The notes under the pieces were generated by a model that ran no database searches, had not been told where the DNA came from, and worked only from the letters and a program-made list of their open reading frames with translations. Shown here in pieces: positions 17,325-27,088 of a DNA stretch of 64,000 bases. The position numbers were made by a program, and so were the translations under genes. Source of the DNA: Syntrophothermus lipocalidus DSM 12680 (lineage in GTDB: Bacteria; Bacillota; Syntrophomonadia; Syntrophomonadales; Syntrophothermaceae); assembly GCF_000092405.1 (NCBI RefSeq), contig NC_014220.1, positions 992,001-1,056,000 of the forward strand, read 5' to 3'. Every line of letters starts with the position of its first letter. Position 1 is the first letter of the stretch.

Positions 17325-19400
17325 ATGAACATGGATATGTCTCAGTACCTGGATCTGTTTCTAGACGAGAGCAGGGAACATGTGGACAACATGAACCAAA
17401 AACTACTGGAATTGGAGAAAAAGCCGGACGATTTGAGCGTTCTCAATGAGATTTTTCGGTCGGCTCATACCTTGAAGGGTATGTCTTCTACCATGGGGTT
17501 TGACGACATGGCAGACCTCACCCATCACATGGAAAACGTCTTGGACGATTTGAAAGAAGGCGAGCTGTCAGCCGATACTTTTACGGTTGACGTTTTGTTT
17601 AGGTGTCTGGACAGGTTGCAGTTGATGCTGGATAACATCCGGGAAGGCGGGTCTGGGGGAATCAACAGTTCTGACCTGGTTGACCTGCTCGACCAGATAA
17701 GAAACCGGGAACTGGTAGAGGAAAAAGAGACGGGAGTGCAACACGCTGCAGCCATAGCGGAACCTGTGTCGCCAGAAGCGTTGGAACCAGAGCCATCCGA
17801 ACCTCCTATAGTGCCGGACATGAACGAGTACGAGTTAGCGGTGATACGCGAGGCGTTTGCCCGACAGCTGAACGTGTTTTATATAAAGGTGTTGGTGGAC
17901 CCAGACTGCCTAATGAAACAGGTTCGAGCCTTTATGGTTTTCAAAGCCTTGGAGGAGGATGGAGATGTCATCAAATCCGATCCACCGGCCCAGGAACTGG
18001 ACGAAGGACGGTACGGGGAAGGGTTTGCGGTCATACTGGTATCGAAGGCCGAAGAAGACGATATCCGCTCTCGGTTGGAGCAGATATCGGAGATTCGCGT
18101 TGCCGACATACAGAAACTTAACGCTGGTGCATTTTACACTGCACCCCCATCCGTTAAAACGGGTCAGGTGACAACAACGGAATCATCCAAGCAGCCGACC
18201 AAAGATTCAGATATAGCTGGGGATTCTGGCCCGACTCAAGAAAGGGTCCAGAAAATCAGGCAAACCGTCCGGGTCGACATCCAGCGATTGGATAACCTGA
18301 TGAATCTCGTAGGAGAACTGGTTATCAACAAAGGGCGTTTGGAGCAGATCGGTCAATCCCAGAAGATAACCGAACTGAACGAAACCATCGAGCAGATTGA
18401 TCGCATCACCACTGACCTTCAAAACGAAGTTATGAAAGTCAGGATGGTACCTATCAAACAGGTGTTTAATCGTTTCCCGCGTATGGTCAGAGACCTGGCC
18501 CATGAATTGGAGAAGGAGGTCAATTTCATTCTCGAAGGGGAAGAGACTGAGCTGGATAGAACGGTAATCGATGAGATAGGCGATCCCTTAATGCACCTGC
18601 TCCGCAATGCAATCGACCATGGTTTGGAAATCCCCGAAGAACGGGTGGCGCTGGGCAAGCCCCGAATCGGCTTGGTAAAGCTTTCAGCCCGGCATGAGGG
18701 TAATAATGTTTTCATAGAAGTCATCGATGATGGTAAAGGCATAAGCGTTCAGGATATCAAAAGGAAGGCGTTAGAGAAGGGGATGATTACTCCAAAGGAA
18801 TCGGAGCAGATGGACGCGGACAGTGCCATTTCGCTCTTATTCAGGCCCGGGTTCAGCACGGCAGAAAACGTGACTGACGTTTCTGGGCGCGGGGTGGGCT
18901 TAGACGTGGTAAAGAGCAAGATCGAGTCCTTAAATGGTGATATTAGCGTGGAGTTCCAGCCGGGGAAAGGAACTATCTTCCGTATAAGGCTGCCTCTGAC
19001 TCTGGCTATTATTCAAGCCTTGTTGGTTGGGGTTGGAGATGAAACCTACGCCATCCCTTTGGGTTCGGTTGACGAGACTACGATGTTGAGCCGTGACGAG
19101 ATAAAACTGGTCCAGAACCAAGAGGTGGTTTTGCTGCGGGGCAGTGTCTTGCCCTTGGCCCGGCTACATCAGCTGTTACAGGTACCGAAAGAACAGGGAG
19201 CTGACGATTCCGTATACGTCGTGGTGGTGAGAAAGGGAGACAAGCGTACGGGGCTGGTCTGCGACAACCTTATTGGGCAGCAAGACATCGTAATTAAGTC
19301 GTTAGGTAAGCTTCTCAGTGGTATTGGAGGGCTGGCAGGAGCCACCATCTTGGGAGACGGGCAAGTAGCTCTGATTCTGGACGTCGGTACACTTTTTTAG
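17325..19400 (+). CDS. cheA: Chemotaxis histidine kinase CheA
   Basis: CheA phosphorylates CheY and CheB in response to receptors. The frame opens at 17277 inside cheB, but ATG 17325, preceded by GGAGGTGG, is the sensible start (691 residues). The P1 HPt domain has phospho-accepting H48 (SAHTLKGMSS). A P2-like region follows near 165-265. The P3 dimerisation helix pair (RLDNLMNLVGELVINKGRLE) comes before the P4 ATPase (HLLRNAIDHGLE, DDGKGI, GRGVGLDVVKSKI). The P5 CheW-like domain is at the end. Confidence 0.97.
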   Translation: MNMDMSQYLDLFLDESREHVDNMNQKLLELEKKPDDLSVLNEIFRSAHTLKGMSSTMGFDDMADLTHHMENVLDDLKEGELSADTFTVDVLFRCLDRLQLMLDNIREGGSGGINSSDLVDLLDQIRNRELVEEKETGVQHAAAIAEPVSPEALEPEPSEPPIVPDMNEYELAVIREAFARQLNVFYIKVLVDPDCLMKQVRAFMVFKALEEDGDVIKSDPPAQELDEGRYGEGFAVILVSKAEEDDIRSRLEQISEIRVADIQKLNAGAFYTAPPSVKTGQVTTTESSKQPTKDSDIAGDSGPTQERVQKIRQTVRVDIQRLDNLMNLVGELVINKGRLEQIGQSQKITELNETIEQIDRITTDLQNEVMKVRMVPIKQVFNRFPRMVRDLAHELEKEVNFILEGEETELDRTVIDEIGDPLMHLLRNAIDHGLEIPEERVALGKPRIGLVKLSARHEGNNVFIEVIDDGKGISVQDIKRKALEKGMITPKESEQMDADSAISLLFRPGFSTAENVTDVSGRGVGLDVVKSKIESLNGDISVEFQPGKGTIFRIRLPLTLAIIQALLVGVGDETYAIPLGSVDETTMLSRDEIKLVQNQEVVLLRGSVLPLARLHQLLQVPKEQGADDSVYVVVVRKGDKRTGLVCDNLIGQQDIVIKSLGKLLSGIGGLAGATILGDGQVALILDVGTLF

Positions 19401-19419
19401 CAAAGGACGGTGAAGCGGG

Positions 19420-19878
19420 ATGGAATTGTTAGCTGAAAACCAAAACGCTACCAGTACAGAAGAAATTCAGGTTGTGGTCTTCAAATTAGGACAAGAGGAG
19501 TACGCGGTCGACATCCTCTCAGTGCAAGAAATAAACAAACTGCTGCGCGTTACTCGGGTTCCGAAGGCCCCGTACTGCATCGAAGGGGTAATTAATTTAC
19601 GGGGCAACGTGATTCCTCTCATTAATCTTCACAAGCGTTTCGGGCTAGGAAAGTTAGAGAAAACCGAGGAAACCCGGATAATAGTCTTCGAATATCAGGA
19701 TATACGGGCCGGAATCATTGTCGATGAGGTTACAGAGGTGTCAAGACTTAAGGTTACTGACATCGAACAGGCCTCGCGGGTGTACGGTTCTCTTGATGCC
19801 GATTTTATAAGCGGAGTCGGGAAGATGGATGGGAGGCTGATCATCCTTCTGAACCTAGCAAAGCTACTGGAAATCTGA
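19420..19878 (+). CDS. cheW: Chemotaxis coupling protein CheW
   Basis: CheW links chemoreceptors to CheA. The 152-residue product consists of a single CheW domain with FKLGQEEYAVDILSVQEINK, then VTRVPKAPYCIEGVINLRGN and VIPLINLHKRFG, and a VDEVTEVSRL segment. It follows cheA by 19 bp. The ribosome site is weak (AAAGGACGGTGAAG). No unusual features were seen. Confidence 0.96.
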   Translation: MELLAENQNATSTEEIQVVVFKLGQEEYAVDILSVQEINKLLRVTRVPKAPYCIEGVINLRGNVIPLINLHKRFGLGKLEKTEETRIIVFEYQDIRAGIIVDEVTEVSRLKVTDIEQASRVYGSLDADFISGVGKMDGRLIILLNLAKLLEI

Positions 19879-19926
19879 GGTCGATGTCCAAGATCCGGAA
19901 AGAAACGTTCCAGGTAATGGGAAGAG

Positions 19927-20556
19927 GTGATGTGCTTGATCAGTGATTTTAACCAGCTTTCGGGACTACAATTAGACGCGCTGCGAGAAGTAGGGAACAT
20001 CGGGGCGGGAAACGCTGCCACAGCCTTAGCCCAGATGATAAACAGCAAGATCGAGATGACGGTACCCAGAGTGAACATTTTGCCTCTTGGAGAAGTTCCG
20101 GATTTGACAGGGGGAGCCGACCGCTTCGTGGTTGGGGTTTATCTGGGTGTCACCGGATCAGCCAGGGCAAGCATCTTGTTTGTAATGCCAGTAGAAAACG
20201 CTTTGCATCTGGTGGACATGTTGATGGGAAGGAATTTGGGTGTCACTCAGACCCTGGATGAGATTGAGGTTTCTGCTCTGCAGGAGGTAGGCAATATAAT
20301 CGCGTCTACTTATTTGAACGCTCTGGCTATGTTTACAGGACTCACCCTCATACCTTCGGTCCCGGCGTTAGGTATGGACATGGCTGGAGCCATTCTCAAT
20401 GCGGTATTGGCCCAGTTCGGAGCGATAGGGGACTACGTGCTCATGCTCGAAACGGAGTTTAAAAAAGAGGGGCAAGACGTGGTTGGACACTTTTTTGTTC
20501 TACCCGAACCGGGAGCACTGCAAACGATACTTTCGGCACTTGGGGTGAACGGATGA
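19927..20556 (+). CDS. cheC: CheY-P phosphatase CheC
   Basis: CheC dephosphorylates CheY-P and is enhanced by CheD. Both active half-sites of the ExxN type are visible: REVGNIGAGNAATAL in the first repeat and QEVGNIIASTYLNAL in the second. Length is 209 residues. The exact start is uncertain: GTG 19927, ATG 19930 or TTG 19936, the last best spaced from AAGAGGTG. cheD follows with a 4-bp ATGA overlap, fitting the CheC-CheD complex. Confidence 0.95.
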   Translation: MMCLISDFNQLSGLQLDALREVGNIGAGNAATALAQMINSKIEMTVPRVNILPLGEVPDLTGGADRFVVGVYLGVTGSARASILFVMPVENALHLVDMLMGRNLGVTQTLDEIEVSALQEVGNIIASTYLNALAMFTGLTLIPSVPALGMDMAGAILNAVLAQFGAIGDYVLMLETEFKKEGQDVVGHFFVLPEPGALQTILSALGVNG

Positions 20557-21041
20557 TGGCTCAGATTATCCAAGTAGGCATGGCGGATCTCAGAGTGGCA
20601 AAAGCTCCGGATAAACTCATGAGCGCCGGTTTGGGTTCGTGCGTTGGGGTGTGTTTGTATGATAAAACGGCAAAACTGGGCGGATTGGCTCACGTTATGT
20701 TGCCGGCCAGCCTTCAGGCGAAAAACGTCCAAAACCGGGCCAAGTTTGCCGACACGGCTCTTGATATGCTGGTGGATGAAATGGAGAAAACCGGGGGTAA
20801 CCGAGCTCGGTTTACAGCTAAAATAGCGGGCGGGGCTCAAATGTTTCGCTTTGCGGGAGACAGTGACATCATGAGGATAGGGGAACGCAACGTTCAAGCC
20901 GTAGAGGAAAACCTCAGGAGACATGGCATCAAACTGGTGGCTAAAGACACAGGGGGGAATTTCGGTCGTACTATTGTATTCGATATCGAAACCGGGGATT
21001 TGTTGGTGAAGACCATCGGGCACGGGGAGCGGGTTATATAG
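20553..21041 (+). CDS. cheD: Chemoreceptor glutamine deamidase CheD
   Basis: CheD deamidates receptor glutamines and stimulates CheC. The catalytic Cys and His are visible as C30 in GLGSCVGVCLYD and H47 in GLAHVMLP. The C-terminal part contains RNVQAVEENLRRHGIKLVAK and DTGGNFGRTI, typical of the family. Length is 162 residues. The sigma-28 gene begins on the base after this stop codon, so the two are surely cotranslated. Confidence 0.96.
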   Translation: MMAQIIQVGMADLRVAKAPDKLMSAGLGSCVGVCLYDKTAKLGGLAHVMLPASLQAKNVQNRAKFADTALDMLVDEMEKTGGNRARFTAKIAGGAQMFRFAGDSDIMRIGERNVQAVEENLRRHGIKLVAKDTGGNFGRTIVFDIETGDLLVKTIGHGERVI

Positions 21042-21818
21042 ATGGCCGCGAAAGACCTTCCGGAGTTATGGTCTCGGTACAAAGATGAGGGAGATATTGA
21101 AGCCAGAGACGAATTGATTCTTCATTATGCCGGGTTAGTCAAATACATAGCCGCGCGGTTATTTCCGAATTTGTCAAGCCATCAAGTAGAGCTCGACGAA
21201 CTCATATCGTATGGCATAGAAGGGCTTATCGATGCCGTCCACCGTTTTGATCCCAAACGAAAAGTGAAGTTTGAAACGTATGCTTTGGCCCGGATAAAAG
21301 GCGCAATCATCGACGGGTTAAGGGCTATGGACTGGATACCTGTGTCCTTACGGCACAAGGCCAAGGAGTTGGAGAAGGCTTATTGTTTGTTGGAACATCG
21401 CTTGGGCCGGGCGGCTACGGATGAGGAGATGGCTTGTGAACTTGGGATGTCTATACCAGAATTTCAGAATTTATTGAAAGAAGTTAATCTGGCGACGATA
21501 ATATACTTAGAAGATCTTATACCCGGGGATGAAGGGGATAAGAACAAACGTATCGCCGACGTCATTAAAGACGAGCGGGCAGAAGATGGACTGGAACTCA
21601 TCGAATTCGAAGAATCCAAACGATTGCTGGCTGAAGCCATTGCTTTGTTGCCGGAAAAGGAAAGGACGGTAGTAACCCTGTATTATTATGAGGGACTTAC
21701 TCTGAAGGAAATCGGTGAGGTGCTGGGGCTGTCTGAGTCCCGGATTTCGCAGCTACATACCAAGGCTATTCTGAGACTGAGAGGGCGGCTGGGAAAGAAA
21801 AAAAACGACGTCTTTTAG
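21042..21818 (+). CDS. sigD: RNA polymerase sigma-28 factor (SigD/FliA/WhiG type)
   Basis: This is the sigma factor for late flagellar and chemotaxis genes. The 258-residue protein has region 2 (DELISYGIEGLIDAVHRFDP, KFETYALARIKGAIIDGLRA, DWIPVSLRHKAKELEKA), region 3 and region 4 (LPEKERTVVTLYYYEGLTLK with EIGEVLGLSESRISQLHTKA). ATG immediately follows the cheD stop. No anti-sigma gene (flgM) is present in the window. No clear sigma-28-type promoter was found upstream of genes here. Confidence 0.95.
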   Translation: MAAKDLPELWSRYKDEGDIEARDELILHYAGLVKYIAARLFPNLSSHQVELDELISYGIEGLIDAVHRFDPKRKVKFETYALARIKGAIIDGLRAMDWIPVSLRHKAKELEKAYCLLEHRLGRAATDEEMACELGMSIPEFQNLLKEVNLATIIYLEDLIPGDEGDKNKRIADVIKDERAEDGLELIEFEESKRLLAEAIALLPEKERTVVTLYYYEGLTLKEIGEVLGLSESRISQLHTKAILRLRGRLGKKKNDVF

Positions 21819-21848
21819 CGATACCCTCAAAGTAAAAGGGGGGAGACA

Positions 21849-23249
21849 GTGGCGGAATCAATTGAGGCTAGGAGTTTGTCGGTGAAGGTTCGAGTATCCC
21901 CAGATGAAATGACAGCGTATCTGATTGTAGAACCAGGACCGGAGGGAACGGTTGAGGTTGGGTATGAGCAAGTGCTAGAGCTTGTCGCTCAATCCGGGGT
22001 GGTACACGGTGTTGACCTTCCTAAGATAAGGGAGGCTTTGAGCCCTGAAAGCTGGGGTCGGCTGGTATTGATAGCTCAGGGGACTCCTCCGGTAAACGGA
22101 CAAGATGGTAGAGTGGAATACAAGTTTTCGATAGCGGAAAGGACAGGGCCTGCAGAAACGGCTGACGGCAGGGTTGATTACCGTAACCTCAACCTTATCC
22201 AAAACGTGCAGAAGGGTCAGCTGTTGGCGGTTAAGCTAGACCCGACTCCAGGAACACCCGGCATGACGGTCACGGGCAAGCCGGTTCCGGCTAAGCCCGG
22301 CAAGGCGGCGATTATCCGTCGAGGGAGAAACACGGTGCTCGACGAAACCGGACATAATCTGTATAGCACTATCGACGGTCACGTGCGGGTGGTGGAAGAT
22401 AAGATCGCGGTGGAGCCGGTTTATGAGGTCGGCGGTGATGTTGATTTCGCTTCGGGTAACATAGATTTTGTCGGGGATGTGGTTATTCGAGGAGCGGTTA
22501 CCAGCGGTTTTAAGGTGAGAGCGGGGGGGAATGTCGAAATCTACGGCGTTGTCGAAGCGGCTACGGTAGAAGCGGGAGGCAATATCTTGGTCCGACAGGG
22601 TATCGCGGGAGCGGACCGTGCTCTGGTCCAAGCGCAAGGCAGCGTAATGGCCCGGTACATTGAGAATGCCCGCGTTATTGCCGGCCAGGACGTTGTGGCG
22701 ACCGATTCGATTATTCAGGCCCGCGTATCTGCCGGGAGAACAGTAAGGGCCGAGGGTAAGAAAGGGGCGATTGTCGGGGGACACGTTCAGGCCAGAGATG
22801 AGATATCGGCCCGGGTGATAGGGTCGTCTTTGGCTACTCAAACCGTTCTCGAGGTCGGCACCGATCCCCTGCTACGCGAAGAGTACCGGGTTTTGGCCAA
22901 AGAGTACCGGGAAAAGAAGAAGTCTCTTGAAACCATGGCCCAAAACCTTCAGGTGCTACAAAAAGGCTTATTAGCCGAGAACCTGTCGGATAAACGCCGC
23001 CTGGCTCTGCTGAAAATGCTTCAGGATTACAAGGCTTTGGCGGCTGAGGTGAGACAGATGGAGGAGCGTTACAAGGCTTTGGAAGAAGAGTTTAATCGAT
23101 CACAACACGGCAGGATAAAGGTGTTCGATGTAGTGTATCCTGGCGTGCACGTCTGTATGGGCAAAGCCATGTACACGGTTAACGATCCCATTAAAAACGC
23201 TATGTTCGTTTTGGAAAGCGGGGATATTCGCCTGACTTCTGCTGTCTAG
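21849..23249 (+). CDS. FapA-family (DUF342) polymer-forming protein
   Basis: The 466-residue protein belongs to the FapA/DUF342 family, often found in flagellar operons and next to sigma factors. The N-terminal part includes RNLNLIQNVQKGQLLAVKLD and PTPGTPGMTVTGKPVPAKPG. The middle is a right-handed beta-helix of short repeats with Gly/Val/Ala periodicity (GDVDFASGNIDFVGDVVIRG and following). A coiled-coil segment near residues 340-410 precedes the C-terminal beta region. Some relatives affect envelope or phospho-signalling; the function here is unknown. The start is GTG after GGGGGGAG. Confidence 0.88.
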   Translation: MAESIEARSLSVKVRVSPDEMTAYLIVEPGPEGTVEVGYEQVLELVAQSGVVHGVDLPKIREALSPESWGRLVLIAQGTPPVNGQDGRVEYKFSIAERTGPAETADGRVDYRNLNLIQNVQKGQLLAVKLDPTPGTPGMTVTGKPVPAKPGKAAIIRRGRNTVLDETGHNLYSTIDGHVRVVEDKIAVEPVYEVGGDVDFASGNIDFVGDVVIRGAVTSGFKVRAGGNVEIYGVVEAATVEAGGNILVRQGIAGADRALVQAQGSVMARYIENARVIAGQDVVATDSIIQARVSAGRTVRAEGKKGAIVGGHVQARDEISARVIGSSLATQTVLEVGTDPLLREEYRVLAKEYREKKKSLETMAQNLQVLQKGLLAENLSDKRRLALLKMLQDYKALAAEVRQMEERYKALEEEFNRSQHGRIKVFDVVYPGVHVCMGKAMYTVNDPIKNAMFVLESGDIRLTSAV

Positions 23250-23272
23250 AGGCCTGCAAGGGGGGCGGTGAT

Positions 23273-23599
23273 ATGACGGTTCGTACGGTTGACCTGCAGG
23301 TGCTGATTCCGCGGTCGAGCGAAGTAGCGAGGGTACAGCATAATCAACAACAAGCCAATCAAAACCAGCAACAGGAGCTTACGGCCCAGCTACTTCAACA
23401 GACGGTACGGAATGAGAACACCATCAACCCTTCTTTGGAGGGACAGAAAGCCCTGATCCGCGAACGCGAAGAAAAGGGAAGAAAGGACAAAAAACGGCAG
23501 GCTGCGGCAGGAAAAACAGAAAATGAAGAGAATAAATTAGAACAAGGGCCATTGTGGGAAAGCCCCGGGCTTGGCGGCAGGATTGACATTAAGGCGTGA
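23273..23599 (+). CDS. Small hydrophilic protein of the fla operon, unknown function
   Basis: This 108-residue product has no membrane segment. It starts with a beta-like segment (VRTVDLQVLIPRSSEVARVQ). A Gln/Asn-rich and then strongly charged helical middle follows, ending in a short GGRIDIKA tail. Two end motifs around a variable hydrophilic core suggest an adaptor. GGGGGGCGGTG lies before the ATG. It sits between the FapA-type gene and the SwrB-like gene, downstream of sigma-28. I do not recognise a named family. Confidence 0.72.
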   Translation: MTVRTVDLQVLIPRSSEVARVQHNQQQANQNQQQELTAQLLQQTVRNENTINPSLEGQKALIREREEKGRKDKKRQAAAGKTENEENKLEQGPLWESPGLGGRIDIKA

Positions 23600-23609
23600 G
23601 GTGGCGTTT

Positions 23610-24062
23610 TTGAGTTGGTTGATATTGATGGTGACGGCTGTCGCCTTAATTGTGACTGCGTTATACAGTGTTCTTCAACAGGATAGGTTTGTAAAGGAGT
23701 TTACCTCCGAGATGAGAGATGTGTTGGATGAAGCCGTACTGGTTAAGAAAGACCTGGAAGCGGCTATGGAGAACGCTGTACTGTTATCTCGGAATTTGGC
23801 ACAGTCGCTGGACGAAAGAATAAAACGGGCTGAAATTGTGAATGGTGCCGGGAAAGAACACCACGCAGACAAAGCAAAGGCTGGGAGAACGCCTTTACCA
23901 TTTAGTATCGAGGACCTCAGGCGGGCTCATCCTTATCTCGTCGTCCCGCGGTTGAAAGAACAAGGGTTGACAGTGCAGGAGATTGCGGAGGTATTAGGCC
24001 GAGGGCAAGGCGAGGTTCAGCTTATTCTCGACCTTCATCGCAGAAAAGAAGCTTGCAGCTGA
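23610..24062 (+). CDS. SwrB-like membrane-anchored coiled-coil protein (DUF6115-like)
   Basis: An N-terminal membrane helix (LILMVTAVALIVTALYSVLQ) is followed by a long coiled-coil with many Glu/Lys/Asp. A C-terminal helix-turn-helix-like segment comes last (RLKEQGLTVQEIAEVLGRGQ, then GEVQLILDLHRR). The layout and position between sigD and rpsB match B. subtilis swrB, which activates the flagellar switch and export apparatus; sequence identity could not be checked. The frame opens at TTG 23571; TTG 23610 has GAGGTGG upstream and GTG 23601 is a third option. The 3' end overlaps the terminator stem. Confidence 0.75.
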   Translation: MSWLILMVTAVALIVTALYSVLQQDRFVKEFTSEMRDVLDEAVLVKKDLEAAMENAVLLSRNLAQSLDERIKRAEIVNGAGKEHHADKAKAGRTPLPFSIEDLRRAHPYLVVPRLKEQGLTVQEIAEVLGRGQGEVQLILDLHRRKEACS

Positions 24063-24088
24063 TAGGAGTTGCAAGCTTTATCTGTTTT
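24049..24088 (+). terminator. Intrinsic terminator of the fla/che operon
   Basis: A 12-bp stem (AAGCTTGCAGCT / AGTTGCAAGCTT, one G-U pair) with loop GATAGG is followed by TATCTGTTTT. It starts inside the last codons of the SwrB-like gene. Its 3' arm doubles as the -35 box of the rpsB promoter. Confidence 0.8.
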
Positions 24089-24098
24089 ATGGTATACT
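24069..24098 (+). promoter_or_regulatory. Sigma-A type promoter for rpsB
   Basis: TTGCAA (24069-24074) and TATACT (24093-24098) are separated by 18 bp, with a TGG before the -10 box. The gap to the rpsB start is about 125 bases, leaving a leader that could be regulated by S2. Confidence 0.7.
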
Positions 24099-24104
24099 AA
24101 CGTT

Positions 24105-24223
24105 TGGTTATTCGGGGGTTAAATCCCATATCTCTCACGCTTTCTGACTCCGAGGGTGGTGCTCTATGAGTTTCCCCGGGGAATGACGGAGCGGCGGTAC
24201 AACTTGAGGAAGGAGGTGGGAGC
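24105..24223 (+). promoter_or_regulatory. rpsB 5' leader with pairing segments
   Basis: The untranslated leader between promoter and rpsB contains GGG/CCC around TTAAAT, a CTCCG (24148-24152) / CGGAG (24187-24191) pairing and an inner self-complementary TTCCCCGGGGAA (24171-24182). GAGGAAGGAGGTG just before the GTG is the ribosome site. Autoregulation by ribosomal protein S2 is possible but not shown. Confidence 0.4.
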
Positions 24224-24922
24224 GTGTCGATTGTAACAATGAAACAGTTGTTGGAAGCCGGCGTTCACTTCGGTCATCAGACCCGACGCTGGAACCCCAA
24301 AATGGCTCCGTATATTTATATGGAACGCAACGGGATTTACATCATCGATTTGCAGCAAACAGTCAAGAAATTTGAAGAAGCTTTTGATTTCGTTAGAAGC
24401 ATGGTTTCAGAAGGGAAGACCATACTGTTTGTCGGTACCAAAAAGCAGGCCCAGGAAACCATCAAAGACGAAGCTACCCGTTGCGGGATGTTTTACGTGA
24501 ACCAGCGATGGCTTGGGGGGATGCTCACCAACTTCAAGACCATCCGCAAACGTGTATATCGCCTTAAGGAACTGGAAAAAATGGAAGAAGAAGGTGCTTT
24601 CGAGCTACTTCCGAAGAAGGAAGTTGCTCGTTTGAGGGCGGAGCGGGAAAAGCTGGAGCGTTTCTTGAGAGGCATCAAGGACATGGATGAATTGCCCGGG
24701 GCTGTTTATGTAGTTGATCCTCGCAAAGAGAAGATCGCGGTTGCCGAGGCCAGGAAGCTCAAAATACCGGTAATAGGTATTGTTGACACCAACTGTGACC
24801 CGGACGAGATCGATTACATTATACCTGGCAACGATGACGCCATTAGAGCGGTGAAGTTAATAACGTCAAAGATCGCCGATGCGGTGCTCGAAGGGAAACA
24901 GGGAGAACAGGCGAGTGCTTAA
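24224..24922 (+). CDS. rpsB: 30S ribosomal protein S2
   Basis: S2 binds the small subunit late in assembly and is needed for mRNA docking with S1. The 232-residue protein has the family start [20 protein letters not shown] and the second signature [20 protein letters not shown], then [20 protein letters not shown]. The start is GTG with AAGGAGGTG. tsf follows after a terminator, so the usual rpsB-tsf pair is partly separated. Confidence 0.98.
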   Translation: MSIVTMKQLLEAGVHFGHQTRRWNPKMAPYIYMERNGIYIIDLQQTVKKFEEAFDFVRSMVSEGKTILFVGTKKQAQETIKDEATRCGMFYVNQRWLGGMLTNFKTIRKRVYRLKELEKMEEEGAFELLPKKEVARLRAEREKLERFLRGIKDMDELPGAVYVVDPRKEKIAVAEARKLKIPVIGIVDTNCDPDEIDYIIPGNDDAIRAVKLITSKIADAVLEGKQGEQASA

Positions 24923-24977
24923 CCCGGCTTCGAGATTGAAGAACAGTCGGGTAGGGTAAAATGGGGTTGCGGTTTAT

Positions 24978-25018
24978 GGGGTGGATAAGGTTTATGCCTT
25001 GATATCACCCCTTTTTTT
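24978..25018 (+). terminator. Intrinsic terminator/attenuator between rpsB and tsf
   Basis: GGGGTG (24978-24983) pairs with CACCCC (25006-25011), with extra pairs inside (ATAAGG / CCTTGATAT), followed by seven Ts. A leaky terminator here would set the S2 to EF-Ts ratio. Confidence 0.85.
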
Positions 25019-25061
25019 GAGATAAAGTTAGCTTGCGGGAAAAGTAAGGAGGTAAAGTAGA

Positions 25062-25676
25062 GTGATAACAGCAGCTATGGTAAAGGAACTTCGTGAAAGA
25101 ACCGGGTGTGGCATGATGGACTGTAAAAACGCTTTGGTAGAGGCAGGAGGAGATTTAGAAAAAGCCATAGAGGTGTTGAGAAGTAAAGGTTTGGCTAAAG
25201 CGGCTAAGAAAGCAGGACGGGTAGCTAGCGAGGGATTGGTGGAAGCTTACATACACCTCGGCGGGCGCATCGGTGTGCTGGTTGAAGTGAACTGCGAAAC
25301 CGATTTTGTAGCTAAAACGAATGAATTCAAACAGTTGTGCCGCGACATAGCCATGCAGATTGCCGCTGCTAGGCCAGAATTTGTAACCAGGGATGAGGTA
25401 AGCCCAGAAATAATTGAACGGGAAAAGCGGATACTGAGGCAACAGGCCTTGAACGAAGGCAAACCGGAAAAGGTCATCGAAAAGATGGTAGAAGGACGGA
25501 TGGAAAAGTATTTCAAAGAAAACTGTCTGTTAGAGCAGGTTTTCATTAAAGACCAGGACAAAACTATTCAGGAAGTAGTCAACGAGTATATCGTCAGATT
25601 GGGAGAGAACATCACGGTGCGGAGGTTTGCACGTTTTGAGGTCGGAGAAGGCATCGAAAAGAAGTCAGTAGAGTAG
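25062..25676 (+). CDS. tsf: Elongation factor Ts
   Basis: EF-Ts recycles EF-Tu by nucleotide exchange. The signatures [20 protein letters not shown] and [17 protein letters not shown]-like segment ([19 protein letters not shown]) are present. At 204 residues it is a short-form EF-Ts with a single core subdomain, as in Thermus and many Clostridia, compared with about 283 in E. coli. The start is GTG after AAGGAGGT. Confidence 0.98.
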   Translation: MITAAMVKELRERTGCGMMDCKNALVEAGGDLEKAIEVLRSKGLAKAAKKAGRVASEGLVEAYIHLGGRIGVLVEVNCETDFVAKTNEFKQLCRDIAMQIAAARPEFVTRDEVSPEIIEREKRILRQQALNEGKPEKVIEKMVEGRMEKYFKENCLLEQVFIKDQDKTIQEVVNEYIVRLGENITVRRFARFEVGEGIEKKSVE

Positions 25677-25685
25677 TTTGACTGA

Positions 25686-27027
<1,342 letters not shown>

Positions 27028-27035
27028 TGTGGCAA

Positions 27036-27058
27036 GCCCCCTTCTGCGGGGGTTTTGT
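27036..27058 (+). terminator. Intrinsic terminator after frr
   Basis: CCCCC (27037-27041) pairs with GGGGG (27048-27052) across the loop TTCTGC, followed by TTTTG. The stem is short and the U-run broken, so read-through into uppS is likely. Confidence 0.65.
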
Positions 27059-27088
27059 TAATTATTTTTCCTTAAGAGGAGTACGAGC

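Noticed and set aside
24150-24165. T-box-like GAGGGTGGTGC in the rpsB leader
   Set aside because: The rest of the T-box (specifier loop, full AGGGTGGTACCGCG block, terminator) is missing, and the same words occur by chance in fliK near 150.
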